A stretch of 64,000 bases of DNA from Wolbachia endosymbiont of Litomosoides brasiliensis. GTDB lineage: Bacteria > Pseudomonadota > Alphaproteobacteria > Rickettsiales > Anaplasmataceae. The stretch lies in NCBI RefSeq assembly GCF_013366805.1, contig NZ_WQMO01000003.1, positions 1 to 64,000 of the forward strand, in the 5' to 3' direction. Positions 19,170 to 29,271 of the stretch are shown piece by piece (the stretch's first letter is position 1; each line of letters opens with the position of its first letter). The notes under the pieces were generated by a model, which saw only the letters and a list, made by a program, of their open reading frames with translations, was not told where the DNA came from and did no database searches. A program made the translations under genes and the position numbers.

Positions 19170-20408
19170 ATGTATTCTGCAGTAATAGTAAAACCCAAGA
19201 GAGATGTTTTTGCTGTTTTAGATATAGGTACAACGAAAATTATCTGTCTAATTGTTAAGATAAGTGGCAACCTCAGCTATAAAATAACAGGCACAGGTTA
19301 TAGGGTTGCAGAAGGCGTAAACGGTGGATCAATAACTGATATAAAGCATGCGAGTTACTCTATTTCATCTACTATAGGTTTAGCTGAGCAAGTATCAGAG
19401 GAAACTATAGACCAAATATATGTTAATGTTGCTGGATGTGGAATCTTATCTTTCAATGTGCACAATGAGATTATTGCAGCTAATCATGAGATTTCTGACC
19501 GGGATATAAAACGTGTAGTTTTTCAAACGTTTGAGAAATATATCGAAGAAAATGTTATTATTCACAATATACCGCTGAAATACCACTTGGATGATATGAC
19601 TGATATAAGGGAAGTTAGTGGATTGTATGGAAAGAGGTTGTCTGCTGATGTTAATGTTGTAACTGCTTCGCGTCCAGCACTTACCAACATTGAAAATTGC
19701 ATAACCAATAATAGTGGTATAAGTATGGCAGGTTGCATTGCTTCCGCGTATTCTGCAGGTCTTGCTTGTCTCAGTGAAGATGAAAAAGAGCTTGGAGCTG
19801 CTATTGTTGATATAGGGGGTGGGTGCACTGCAGTTGGGGTTTTCAAAAGAAGCAAACTTATATATGCAAACAGCATCCCAATTGGTGGTATTCATATTAC
19901 TCGAGATATAGCTTATGGATTATGTGCGAGTATAGAACATGCAGAGCGTATAAAAATACTGTACGGTAGCACTATTGTAACTTCAATAGATGAGAACGAA
20001 TACATTGCAGTGCAAAATAATGAGAATGATGAACAGATTCGAGTGCCCAAGTCTGAACTTGTTAACATCATAAGACCAAGAATTGAGGAAATACTTGAGT
20101 TGGTGAAAAGGCACTTTCGGAAGCAGCAAGATCCAATTAATAAAGTGGTTATCACTGGTGGCACTAGTAGGCTGGCAAGTATAAAGGAGATTGCAAGTTA
20201 TATATTCAATAAACAAGTCCGTATTGGATACCCTGAGTCATGCAGTGGTCTTGGTAGTGAATACGATAAGAATCCTGTATTTTCTGCTGCCATAGGCTCT
20301 ATAAAGTTAATAATTGATACTTTTTATAAAAATAATCCTGATATACTGAGTCAGAATGGTAAAATAAGTAAGTTGTACCACTGGGTGAAATCGAAAGTCA
20401 CGGTCTAG
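19170..20408 (+). CDS. ftsA: Cell division protein FtsA
   Basis: FtsA is the actin-like protein that tethers FtsZ to the inner membrane. The ATPase core is visible: phosphate 1 loop VLDIGTTKIICLI (residues about 15-28), SHS2-region residues 85-165, phosphate 2 loop AAIVDIGGGCTAVGVF, and adenosine loop KVVITGGTSRLASI. The C-terminus ends in a basic stretch (KLYHWVKSKVTV) that could be the membrane-binding helix. The length of 412 residues is typical. The usual neighbours ftsQ and ftsZ are absent; the gene stands alone between def and an IS block. Confidence 0.95.
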   Translation: MYSAVIVKPKRDVFAVLDIGTTKIICLIVKISGNLSYKITGTGYRVAEGVNGGSITDIKHASYSISSTIGLAEQVSEETIDQIYVNVAGCGILSFNVHNEIIAANHEISDRDIKRVVFQTFEKYIEENVIIHNIPLKYHLDDMTDIREVSGLYGKRLSADVNVVTASRPALTNIENCITNNSGISMAGCIASAYSAGLACLSEDEKELGAAIVDIGGGCTAVGVFKRSKLIYANSIPIGGIHITRDIAYGLCASIEHAERIKILYGSTIVTSIDENEYIAVQNNENDEQIRVPKSELVNIIRPRIEEILELVKRHFRKQQDPINKVVITGGTSRLASIKEIASYIFNKQVRIGYPESCSGLGSEYDKNPVFSAAIGSIKLIIDTFYKNNPDILSQNGKISKLYHWVKSKVTV

Positions 20409-20510
20409 GCTCTATGGACAAGATTTTATAGGGGCAGCATAAGAGTCTCAACTGGATTTGAAAGTTCCATAAACCTCAGCAGTTTTATCAAATCTGGGAA
20501 AGCATGCCTA

Positions 20511-20947
20511 ATACTAATTCTTATTATTAGTGAGTCAGATAAGTGATATTAAAGAATTGTTTAATTACGGAGTGGAAAAGAGAGGTAATAAATTTGCGCG
20601 GAGCGCTCTCAAGTAAAGCAATTGTATTATAGACTTTACTACATAAAACGTTCTGTTTTATATACAACCAAAGTCTCTCAATAGAATTAATCTCTGGTGA
20701 AGCAGGTGTATGATTTCGATATTTTTAGGTACCTTTAAATTTTTTGACTTATGCTAACTAGCACAGTCCATGATAAGAAAGGCATCTCGTGTTCTTAAAT
20801 ATTGCAACATTTGTTCAAGAAATATATTCGCACAATCAATGTTAACATTCAGTACAAATACACTAGAACTTTCTCCATTTCTAGGATTAACTGCACTGTA
20901 GAGATAAAAATTTTATCTACCTAATTTTATTTTAACCTGTATTCTAA
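20511..20947 (-). mobile_element. IS630-type element, 3' part of an interrupted copy
   Basis: This is the 3' part of a minus-strand copy (left end ATACTAATTCTTATT). It breaks off near 20947, where a plus-strand copy begins. The 5' part reappears at 22007-22396. Confidence 0.78.
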
Positions 20948-22006
20948 TATTAACTCCCTATACAAGGAACGGGTAGACAGCAATGGAGAAGAAGCCATGC
21001 TGAAGTAAATAAAATGGTGAGGTCTAAATGGTATTGAAATCAAAATTATTGGATGAAAAAGTTATGGAATCAGCAAAAGAAATACTGAAGGGAATACAAA
21101 ATAGCGCATATGTTGCAAAAAGAACTGAATGCTGTAATTGCAGCAAAAAAGCACAGTATAACAAGTCGTGGCAAAAATATGTTGCATTTTGAGAATAGCA
21201 TTAACTACATGGATAAAGCACCCAAAACTTGGAAGAGAAGAAAAATTGTTTGCTCTTCCTCGATATCATAGAAAAACTAGATTAAATCAGAGTTAATTTG
21301 AACAAGTTGAAGTATGGGTACAAGAAAATCCTAATATTACCGCAAAAGAAATAAGAATAAGAATCTAGGAAAAATTTAGCTTGAATCTCAGTAAATCTAC
21401 AGTAAACCGTAATGTGCAAAAAATGAAGTTTTCGTATATTACGTCAAGACCAATTCATAATGAACAATAATGAACAAGATAAAGGTAGTAGGAAAGAGTT
21501 CAAAAAAACTTAATGAGATTATTGGTAGGTATCCTGAACAAGGGTTATTTTTTTTGATGAATCTTGGTTTGGCACATATTTAAAAGTTGGATGCGGGTGG
21601 TTTGAAGAGGGTGTTAGAACACAGATTTTACCTAAAGTTAGGTAAACAAAATTTTTATCTCTACAGTGCAGTTAATCCTAGAAATGGAGAGAATTCTAGC
21701 TTGTTTATGTTGGATGTTAACACTGATTGTATGAATATATTTCTTAAACAGATGCTACAATGTTTAAGAACGCGAGATGCCTTCTTATCATGGATTGTGC
21801 TGATTAGCATAAGTCAAAAAATTTAAAGGTACCTATATCGAAATTATATACCTGCCTCACCAGAGATTAATCTTATTGGAAAATCTATAATGCAATTACT
21901 TTGCTTGAAAGCGCTTTGTGCAAGTTTTATTTACCTCTCTTTCTCACTCCACAATTAAACAATTCTGCAGTGTCACTTGTCTGACTCACTAGCAATGAGT
22001 ACTGAT
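20948..22006 (+). mobile_element. IS630-type element, full-length decayed copy nested in another
   Basis: This is the inner plus-strand copy of a nested pair. The best-preserved region, 21587-21826, reads FYLKLGKQNFYLYSAVNPRN and DVNTDCMNIFLKQML, the IS630 segment between the first two catalytic acids. Frameshifts and stops prevent a full transposase. Bases 21212-21315 are identical, in inverted orientation, to 24500-24603. Confidence 0.8.
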
Positions 22007-22396
22007 GTCATTTCTTTAATGGTAGTATTATGGTTTTCTTATATTCATACTTTAACTTATTCGAATTAATTCCAATTCAATCTAGTTTTTCTACGGAGTT
22101 AAGGGGGCAAATGATTTTTCTCTTCTAAGTTTTAGGTGCTTTATACATGTAGTTAATGCTTTCCTTGAAATGCAATCGGCCATTATATTGTGCTTTTCTT
22201 GCTGCAATTACAGCATTTAGTTTTTTTGCAACATATGCGTTTTCGCACTTTCTTTAGTATTTCTTTTGTTGATTCTACAACTTTTTCATCCAATAATTTT
22301 GATTTTAATGCCATTTAAGCCTTGCTATTTTACTTACTTCAGCATGGCTTCTTTTCTATTACTGTTTATCCGTTCCTTGTATAGGGGAGTTGGTAT
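22007..22396 (-). mobile_element. IS630-type element, 5' part of the interrupted copy
   Basis: This is the remaining N-terminal part of the outer minus-strand copy. It resumes at TCATTTCTTTAATGG and ends with the terminal TTGGTAT at 22396. About 270 bases of the middle of this copy are missing. The following 22397-22658 shows no gene. Confidence 0.78.
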
Positions 22397-22658
22397 AAAA
22401 TATGTAATTCATAAACATCTATGAATTCACAAAATATTCAATCTGATTTTTAACTTACAATTTTGAGTATTTACCATTAATTTGAGACATATGGTTATGC
22501 GTTGCACACTGGTTTCCTAGTCTGGTGGAAGTGTATTGCAATGCTTATACAGTTATATGCTTGACACTGGGACTCACTGTGATAAATGATAAACTATAAG
22601 CAAAGCTGTTAATTTTACATAAAAATGTGTATGGTAACTACAATAATATACGGGAAAT

Positions 22659-23441
22659 ATGAACATAACTTTACATTCACAAAAAGATTTTGAATTTATG
22701 CGTAAAGCTGGAAGGTTAGCAGCTAAAACTCTTGATTTCATTGCACCATATGTAAAGGTGGGAGTAACAACTAATGAATTAAATGATCTATGTCATGATT
22801 TTATAGTCAAAGCAGGTGCAATTCCGGCACCGTTGAACTACAAAGGATACCCCAAGTCAATTTGCACTTCAAAAAATGCTGTTGTATGCCATGGCATTCC
22901 TGATAATGAGCCACTTAAAGATGGAGATATTTTAAATATTGATGTTACGGTGATTTTAAATGGTTGGTATGGTGATACAAGCCGTATGTTTTGGGCTGGC
23001 AAGCCATCAATGAAAGCAAGACGCTTGTGTGATGCTACTTATGGTGCATTGATGGAAGCAATAAAACAAGTTAAGCCTGGTAATAAATTGAATGAGATAG
23101 GGCTTGCTATAGAAAAGTATATTAGAGATTTTGGCTATTCTATTGTACGTAACTATTGCGGACATGGTATAGGGAAAGTCTTCCATGCGCCGCCGAATGT
23201 AGTACATTTCTATGATCAAGATGAAAGCCTTGTATTAAAGGAAGGGATGTTTTTTACAATAGAACCAATGATCAACGCTGGAAAACATGAAGCTCTGCTT
23301 AGTAAGCTTGATAATTGGACAGTAACAACATGTGATCTTTCACTTTCTGCGCAATTTGAGCATACGCTTGGAGTAACAAAGGATGGTGTTGAAATATTTA
23401 CATTATCACCTAAAAGTTGGCATTTCCCTCCTTATAATTAG
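22659..23441 (+). CDS. map: Methionine aminopeptidase, type I
   Basis: Map removes the initiator methionine after deformylation. The pita-bread fold is recognisable: VCHGIPDNEPLKDGDILNID (substrate histidine and first metal region), WYGDTSRMFWAG (metal aspartate), NYCGHGIGKVFHAPPNV (metal histidine), FFTIEPMINAG (metal glutamate) and SAQFEHTLGVT (second metal glutamate). The length of 260 residues is normal. It is isolated between IS blocks; an AT-rich leader precedes the ATG at 22659. Confidence 0.97.
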   Translation: MNITLHSQKDFEFMRKAGRLAAKTLDFIAPYVKVGVTTNELNDLCHDFIVKAGAIPAPLNYKGYPKSICTSKNAVVCHGIPDNEPLKDGDILNIDVTVILNGWYGDTSRMFWAGKPSMKARRLCDATYGALMEAIKQVKPGNKLNEIGLAIEKYIRDFGYSIVRNYCGHGIGKVFHAPPNVVHFYDQDESLVLKEGMFFTIEPMINAGKHEALLSKLDNWTVTTCDLSLSAQFEHTLGVTKDGVEIFTLSPKSWHFPPYN

Positions 23442-23535
23442 GTCCTTTTACAACTATATGAATATCATAATTTGAAAACAGGGAAACGGAATTACAAAAA
23501 ACTACTTAACAAACATGTCATTGAAGCCACTTATT

Positions 23536-23770
23536 TACCTTTAATCTGTGCAAGTAAAATGACGAAAAACTCAATGTACTTGGTGTCTTATGTTTAATTT
23601 TTTGCGCTATATGCACCTCATGTCTTTATAAGCTTTCAAGATTTTTACCTAATATAAGCTAAAGTGCGCTTGCTAAAGCATTTGAGCGGTAAAGAACACT
23701 AATTTAAAAAATAGATAGTGAATAACTAGCTAACAGTGATTCTTTTACCTTTTTCTGCTTAGTAAATCTC
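23536..23770 (+). repeat. Dispersed intergenic repeat, copy A
   Basis: This noncoding stretch recurs in inverted orientation at about 62300-62460. Shared blocks include TCTTATGTTTAA near 23590 and AATAGATAGTGAATAACT near 23713, followed by TTTTACCTTTTT and CTTAGTAAAT. Copy A has about 75 bases that copy B lacks. It ends exactly where an IS copy starts at 23774, so the IS probably landed in the repeat. Function unknown. Confidence 0.65.
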
Positions 23771-23773
23771 CTA

Positions 23774-24851
23774 ATACTAATTCTCATTGTTAGTGGGTTA
23801 AACAAGTGACATTGCACAGAGTTATTTAATGACGGAGTGAGAAAGAGAGGTAATAAATTTGCGCAAAATGCTCTCAGGCAAAGCAATTGTATTATAGGCT
23901 TTATTACGCAAAATGTTCTGTTTTATGTACAACCAAAGTTTCTCGATAGGATTGAACTCAAGTGAGTATGGTGGTGGGTGTGTAATCTCGATATTTTTAT
24001 GTACCTTTGAATTTTTGGCTTGTGCTAGGTAGCATAATCCATGATAAGAAAGGCTTTTTGTGTTCTTTAATTGTAACATTTGTTCAAGAAGTATATTCAT
24101 ATAATCAGTGTTGGACATTCGGTGCAAATAAGCTAGAACTCTCTATTTCTAGGATTAACTGTACTGTAGAGACAAAAATTTTGTCTACTTAATTTTACTT
24201 TAACCTGTGTTCTAGCGCCTTTTTAAACCACCCGTGTCCAACTTTCGAATGTGCACAAATCGCGATTCATCAAAGAAAAATAATTCTTGTTTAGAATACT
24301 TACCAATAATCTCATTAAGTTTTTTTTAACTCTCTTGTCTACCTTTATCTTGTTCATTATGAATTGGTCTTGGCGTAATATACGAAAACTTCATTTTTGC
24401 ATATTACGGCGTACTGTAGACTTGCTGATATTCAAGCCAAATTTTTCTAGATTTTCATTCTCATTTCTTTAATAGTAATATTAGGGTTTTCTTGTACCTA
24501 TACTTCAACTTGTTCAAATTAACTCTGATTTAATCTAGTTTTTCTATGATATCGAGGAAGAGCAAACAATTTTTCTTCTCTTCCAAGTTTTGGGTGCTTT
24601 ATCTATGTAGTTAATGTTGTTCTTGAAATGTAACGGACGTTATGCTGTGCTTTTTTGCTACAATCACGGCATTTAGTTTTTTTTGTAACATATGCTTTTA
24701 TACTTTCTTTAGCATTTCTTTTGCTGATTCCAAGGCTTTTTCGTCTAATAATTTTGATTTCAACGCCATTTAAACCTTGCTATTTTACTTGTTTTGGCAT
24801 AGCTTCTTTTCTATTACTGCCTATCCGTTCCTTGTATAGGAGAATTGGTAT
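23774..24851 (-). mobile_element. IS630-type element, full-length decayed copy
   Basis: This minus-strand copy runs from ATACTAATTCTCATT to AGAATTGGTAT. The region 23822-24127 still reads PPYSPEFNPIEKLWLYIKQN, the clearest IS630 DDE signature in the window, and DYMNILLEQML. Other parts are interrupted. The 3' half of an opposite-strand copy follows without a gap. Confidence 0.85.
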
Positions 24852-25294
24852 TAGAGTGCAGGTTAAAGTAAAATCAGGTAGACAAAATTTTTATCTCTGC
24901 AGTGCAGTTAATCCTAGAAATAGAGAGAGTTATGGCTTATTTTCACCAAAATGTCTAACACTGATTATATGAATATATTTCTTGAACAGATGTTACAATA
25001 TTTAAGAACATAAGAAGCATTTCTTATTATGAATTGCGCTAATTAGTATAAGTTAAGAAATTTAAAGGTACTAAAAATACTGAGATTATATGCCTACCAC
25101 CATATTCACTCAAGCTAATCCTATTGAGAGACTTTGATTGTATATAAAACAGAACGTTTTGCGTAATAAAGTCTATAATGCAATTGCTTTGCTTGAGAGC
25201 GCTTTGTGCAAATTTGTTGCCTTTCTTTCTCACTTCGTGATTAAACAACTCTGCAATGTTACTTATTTGACCTACTAACAATGAGAATTGGTAT
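24852..25294 (+). mobile_element. IS630-type element, 3' half only
   Basis: This plus-strand 3' half abuts the preceding minus copy and ends AATGAGAATTGGTAT at 25294. Bases 24881-25071 are identical to 16885-17075. With the upstream copy it forms another fold-back composite. Confidence 0.8.
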
Positions 25295-25518
25295 TAATTT
25301 TATTGTTGATAGTGAAATTGTGAAGCAGAAATACATCGGTATGTTATCGTCCATTATCAATGGATTTGCGTTTATCATGGGCGAAATTATAGCGTTAACG
25401 TTAACACTTTTTACAGATCATAAATGGCGCTTTCGCAATATTTGCAATGTTAGTAACCGCTAGTATTTTAGTTCTACTACAGAGGGAGCACATTCTAAAT
25501 AAAGTAGCCGAATCTTGA
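25295..25518 (+). pseudogene. MFS transporter (Bcr/CflA-like), C-terminal fragment
   Basis: After the IS end one frame reads KYIGMLSSIINGFAFIMGEI followed by ALTLTLFTDHKWRF; a frame change then gives AIFAMLVTASILVLLQREHI and a stop. The alternation of transmembrane helices with short polar loops resembles the last two helices of a drug-efflux MFS protein. The rest of the gene is gone, replaced by the IS block. The family name is inference. Confidence 0.5.
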
Positions 25519-25563
25519 GTCGATTGTTATATTATATTCATATATTGTAATACTTACTAAATT

Positions 25564-25872
25564 ATGGATTGCGTTACAACAAAGGATATGACAGTAACTA
25601 AGGCAACAATAGCTGAAGATATAAACCAAGAAATTGGGTTATCAAAAGAAGACTCTGCTGCAATAATAAATGATATATTGGATGAGATAAAAACAAGCTT
25701 GGTAAGGGACGGCATAGTAAAAATATCTTCATTTGGAACATTCTCGATTAAAAAAAAGAAAGAAAGGCCAGGAAATGTACCAAATACATCAAAAAAAGTA
25801 ATAATTCAGGCAAGAAATTCAGTTTCTTTTAGACCCTCAAAAGTGGTAAAAAAAATAATAAATAATCAATGA
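25564..25872 (+). CDS. ihfA: IHF/HU family DNA-bending protein, probably IHF alpha
   Basis: This small dimeric protein bends DNA. It has the expected order: N-terminal helices (TKATIAEDINQEIGLSKEDS), then VKISSFGTFSIKKKKERPGN, then the arm with ARNSVSFRPSKVVKK. The first ATG (25564) gives 102 residues; an ATG at 25591 (MTVTKATIAED) gives 93, nearer the IHF alpha norm. The arm sequence is NVPNTSKKV rather than the usual RNPKTGE, a divergence from textbook IHF. It is followed at once by a broken merR gene, the pair order common in alphaproteobacteria, which supports IHF alpha over HU. Confidence 0.85.
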   Translation: MDCVTTKDMTVTKATIAEDINQEIGLSKEDSAAIINDILDEIKTSLVRDGIVKISSFGTFSIKKKKERPGNVPNTSKKVIIQARNSVSFRPSKVVKKIINNQ

Positions 25873-26198
25873 ATAAGGAAAAATTGTTTTATGCAATTGG
25901 GGAAGAGCTGAAGAGTTGCATTTAAAGCAGCACGTTTTGAGGTTTGGGAGAGTCGATTTCGTCAAATTAAACTCATAAAACGTAGGAAGAAGGCTATATG
26001 ATCATAAATGTATAGAGGTCATAAAGAAAATTAAAGTACATGCTATATGATAAAGGATATACAAAAGGAGTGCAAAAAGAATTTGATAATAATATAAGAA
26101 GTGGTTGTGATTTTAGTAATCTATTACAACGACTTACCGACTTGAGAGACTATTTGATCAACAAAATAAATAGTGAGAAAGGTAACACACGATTATAA
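25869..26198 (+). pseudogene. MerR-family transcriptional regulator, broken
   Basis: The start codon at 25869 overlaps the ihfA stop. The translation begins MNKEKLFYAIGEELKSCI and a stop. Pieces in other frames then restore VLRFGRVDF, a segment equivalent to the MerR helix-turn-helix 'LR.WE..F', then YMLYDKGYTKGVQKEFDNN and SNLLQRLTDLRDYLINKI. At least three frameshifts or small deletions occur in about 150 bases. Inactivation is clear; the original targets cannot be inferred. The remaining 26199-26390 holds no gene I can support. Confidence 0.8.
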
Positions 26199-26390
26199 GT
26201 GTGGCATGAATATATTTGGTGTATATAGCTAAAAATTAACTAAGAAGGTGCGTACTCACGTTAAAGAATGGTTAGAAAAAGTACCTGTATCAGTTGCGTA
26301 GTAGTATGGGTATCTAGGTAATATGTGCCTTGCGGTTAAGAAAAAATCAATACATTCACAGTAGATTAAGCTTATATCTGTGTTTTATGT

Positions 26391-26846
26391 GTGGATGTTA
26401 GAATGGAAATTTATGCAGGTAGAGAAAGAAGAATAGCAAATGTAGTGACTCAGCACTGGAGTGAGATAAAAGGACCAGATAGAGACTGGCCGGAAAGGTA
26501 CGAGATAGATACTGCTGAAATAATGGAGTCATGGCAGCATTGTTATATTATTGAAGTTAATGATCGAGGTTATATCTGTGAGAATGCAGGAGAAAAGGCT
26601 GTTGAGTTCTATGGTTTTGAGAAAAACATGTGCATTGATAGCAAATATTCAATTGATGCACCATTTTTGCGATTATATAAAATCGATGCGGTTATTGATA
26701 AATTTGATACTATAGTAGATAATAAGCGCCCCATTAATGAAGAAGAAGAAAGTGATAGTGTTAAAATGAGGCAAGTATTGTTGCCACTTGGGAATAAAGA
26801 AGGTGTAACCCATATATTGGGTGTAGCTACATTTAAGCTCCTTTGA
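26391..26846 (+). CDS. PAS-domain-like hypothetical protein
   Basis: This 151-residue soluble protein has the composition of the small alphaproteobacterial PAS proteins: RDWPERYEIDTAEIMESWQH as a lead helix, CYIIEVNDRGYICENAGEKA as the first strands, and a strand-rich end (VLLPLGNKEGVTHILGVAT). No kinase or output domain is attached, so any sensory function would need a partner. The start at 26391 is not supported by a strong ribosome binding site; MEIYAGRER at 26403 is an alternative. The gene is alone between a decayed regulator and rpmI. Confidence 0.65.
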   Translation: MDVRMEIYAGRERRIANVVTQHWSEIKGPDRDWPERYEIDTAEIMESWQHCYIIEVNDRGYICENAGEKAVEFYGFEKNMCIDSKYSIDAPFLRLYKIDAVIDKFDTIVDNKRPINEEEESDSVKMRQVLLPLGNKEGVTHILGVATFKLL

Positions 26847-26959
26847 TATATAAGTTGTGGTTATATTGCAACTTTAGGTTGCGTGCTATTTGATTCTTTG
26901 ATAATGTTATTTATACTACTGAAAAACTTAACGGTAATGTTTGTAAACTTATTTGAGAT

Positions 26960-27166
26960 ATGAAGAAAATAAAATTAAAAACCAAGTCCTCTGTTAAAAA
27001 ACGTTTTAATCTTACAGCTAAGGGCAAGGTTATTTCTACGCAATCGGGTAAGAGGCATGGTATGATAAAGCAGAGTAAGTTTAATATTCGTAATCAACGC
27101 GGTATTACGATTCTTGGTAAATCTGACTCACGCATAGTTAAGCTTTATATGCCTTATGGAATTTAA
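26960..27166 (+). CDS. rpmI: 50S ribosomal protein L35
   Basis: L35 is a small basic protein of the large ribosomal subunit. The 68 residues contain [12 protein letters not shown], the start of the L35 signature, and [11 protein letters not shown]. It is followed 19 bases later by rplT, the standard rpmI-rplT pair; infC, often upstream, is not adjacent here. Confidence 0.95.
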   Translation: MKKIKLKTKSSVKKRFNLTAKGKVISTQSGKRHGMIKQSKFNIRNQRGITILGKSDSRIVKLYMPYGI

Positions 27167-27185
27167 CAAACGGGGGTAAAATAAA

Positions 27186-27551
27186 ATGGCTCGGGTAAAG
27201 CGTGGAGTCACGGCCCACGCTCGTCATAAAAAAGTATTAAATTTAGCAAAGGGTTATAGAGGGCGTGCGAAAAGTTGCTATAGAGTTGCATTACAGAGGG
27301 TTGAAAAAGCATTGCAATATGCTTATAGGGACAGGAGAAATCGTAAGCGCGATTTTCGTAGTTTGTGGATAATACGTATTAATGCGGCAGCAAGGGAACA
27401 CGGACTTACTTATGGTAGATTTATGCACGGTCTTGTACTTGCTAGGGTTGATTTGAGTAGAAAGATTCTTGCTGAAATGGCCGTTAACTATAAAGATGAT
27501 TTCGCAAAATTAGCAGGAGCTGTGAGTAGTAAACTGGCAGAGAATTCTTAA
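27186..27551 (+). CDS. rplT: 50S ribosomal protein L20
   Basis: L20 is essential for early 50S assembly. The 121 residues match throughout: [48 protein letters not shown], and [19 protein letters not shown]. The length is normal. GGGGGTAAA 8-16 bases upstream of the ATG may act as a ribosome binding site. It is co-directional with rpmI and fmt, with a 27-base gap to fmt. Confidence 0.97.
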   Translation: MARVKRGVTAHARHKKVLNLAKGYRGRAKSCYRVALQRVEKALQYAYRDRRNRKRDFRSLWIIRINAAAREHGLTYGRFMHGLVLARVDLSRKILAEMAVNYKDDFAKLAGAVSSKLAENS

Positions 27552-27578
27552 TTTCCTTAAGCAAAAGCATTTGACAGC

Positions 27579-28487
27579 ATGAGAGTCATTTTCATGGGAT
27601 CACCAGAATTTGCTGTTAATGCGCTAAATTCACTATTAAAGTCAAAAAATGAGGTAGTAGCAGTATATACTAAGGCTCCAAAACCTTCAGGACGTGGACA
27701 AAAACTAACAAAATCTCCAGTGCATATTATTGCTGAAGAAAGCGGTATAGAGGTATGCACTCCTACTTCTCTGAAACTTTTGGTAGAGCAAGAAAAATTT
27801 GAAAAATTTAAACCGGACGTTGTAGTTGTTGCTGCTTATGGACTAATGCTTCCAAAAGAAATTCTGGATGTTCCAAAGTATAGTTGTATTAATATTCACC
27901 CTTCACTGCTGCCTAGATGGCGTGGAGCAGCTCCTATACAGCACACAATTTTAGCTGGAGACCAAGAAACTGGAGTTAGCATTATACAATTGAATGAGGG
28001 ACTAGATTCTGGTCCTGTTTTAAAGCAGAAAAAATTTCTAATTGAGAAAAATGATAATTATAAAACTTTACACAACAAATTGTCTAAGCTAGGTAGCGAC
28101 CTGCTGATGGGAGTAATAGATGAAATTGAAAAGCACCTTCCGCTAGAACAAAGTAATGATGGCGTATGCTACGCTGACAAAATGGAAGATTATAAAATTT
28201 ATGCAAGTGACATTTGTGAAGTTGCTTATAGAAAAGTTAAAGCTTTTTATCCCAAGGCGTTTGTCAAAATAGAGCATAAACGTATAAGAATACTCGATGC
28301 TGACTTTGAAGTAAATACTTCTCTAACCTCAGGACAAGGTAAAATTATTAATGATAATATGCACATAAGTTTAGAAAGTGGCACTTTAATTCCTAAAGTT
28401 GTGCAAATGGAGGGAAGAAGCCCTTGCAATACTGAAGATTTCGTTCGTGGCTTAAAATTCAGTATGGTAAGGAAATTCATAGAATAG
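27579..28487 (+). CDS. fmt: Methionyl-tRNA formyltransferase
   Basis: Fmt formylates Met-tRNA(fMet) with 10-formyltetrahydrofolate to start translation. The N-terminal domain shows [17 protein letters not shown], then [18 protein letters not shown] with the catalytic [12 protein letters not shown] motif, and [18 protein letters not shown] with the catalytic aspartate. The C-terminal tRNA-binding domain starts near residue 205. The length of 302 residues is normal. It lies downstream of rpmI-rplT and could be read with them. Confidence 0.96.
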   Translation: MRVIFMGSPEFAVNALNSLLKSKNEVVAVYTKAPKPSGRGQKLTKSPVHIIAEESGIEVCTPTSLKLLVEQEKFEKFKPDVVVVAAYGLMLPKEILDVPKYSCINIHPSLLPRWRGAAPIQHTILAGDQETGVSIIQLNEGLDSGPVLKQKKFLIEKNDNYKTLHNKLSKLGSDLLMGVIDEIEKHLPLEQSNDGVCYADKMEDYKIYASDICEVAYRKVKAFYPKAFVKIEHKRIRILDADFEVNTSLTSGQGKIINDNMHISLESGTLIPKVVQMEGRSPCNTEDFVRGLKFSMVRKFIE

Positions 28488-28571
28488 AACCCTACATAGC
28501 TGTGATGAAGAAACACAAGCAGACAACGCAGCCTACTTAATCAACGTACACAAAATAAACATAGAGGTGAG

Positions 28572-29078
28572 CTATACTTGGCGTTCTTGTAGTGAAACAA
28601 GTTTTTCAATGCCACTAACAATAGAATTAGTTGTATTTTTAGCTATATCATCTAGTTTGTCGTTTATGCTTGTACTCATTTCTTTGTCTTCAGCATACTT
28701 ATAATCCTTAGCATATTCATATATGGCTAGAGCAGCTACAGCTGCACATGTTATAGTTATACCGGTTTTTGCTATGATAAGCAGTGACAACCCACCTGCA
28801 AATGTAGATATTAATCCAACGACTAAGTTTACAACCCTGCTTTGTGTTGTTTGTGGCGTTGGTTGGTTTGGATCTGCCTGTTTATTCTCCAAGACATTCA
28901 GTAGTGTTTTTGAGGTAATTTTTATCGCTATTGCTACAACTGAGATCATGATTAGCCCTATGACCATTTTTGCTAAAAGAAGAATTGAAGGCAACATCAT
29001 CATAAATAATAGTGAGCCAGCTCCTATGGCTAGCCACTTCTGATTTATTTTCTTAGGTCGGTCACCATTAGCAAACAT
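28572..29078 (-). CDS. Hypothetical membrane protein
   Basis: This 168-residue protein of unknown function starts at MFANGDRPKK. GGAGGG lies 6 bases upstream of that ATG (29078), one of the best ribosome binding sites in the window, so the longer frame from 29096 is unlikely. Two hydrophobic blocks (about residues 20-58 and 83-125, each long enough for two helices) are separated by a proline- and glutamine-rich loop (QADPNQPTPQTTQ). A charged C-terminal tail with an amphipathic end follows. It sits alone, convergent with fmt and divergent from carA. The family is not recognised. Confidence 0.7.
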   Translation of the reverse strand: MFANGDRPKKINQKWLAIGAGSLLFMMMLPSILLLAKMVIGLIMISVVAIAIKITSKTLLNVLENKQADPNQPTPQTTQSRVVNLVVGLISTFAGGLSLLIIAKTGITITCAAVAALAIYEYAKDYKYAEDKEMSTSINDKLDDIAKNTTNSIVSGIEKLVSLQERQV

Positions 29079-29271
29079 TGTATCCCTCCACTTCACTTAA
29101 TGATTTATTTATATTTAATACGAAATGTGAAAGTGGTCAATCAATATATAAAAGTTTTTTTCATGTTATTCTTATATGATTTATGGTTGTGGTTAGGTTT
29201 AAAATTTTAGAAAGAGTTATACATTATTTGAAATTCTTATATACTATTTTAAATTAGTTGGAGAGAATTTG

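Noticed and set aside
19446-19895. 149-codon minus-strand frame opposite ftsA
   Set aside because: It overlaps fully with the clear FtsA gene; its composition is a shadow of it.
22397-22658. Remnant of a Wolbachia palindromic repeat (GACACTGGGA-like motif near 22560)
   Set aside because: Only a short motif is present and no inverted partner could be aligned with confidence.
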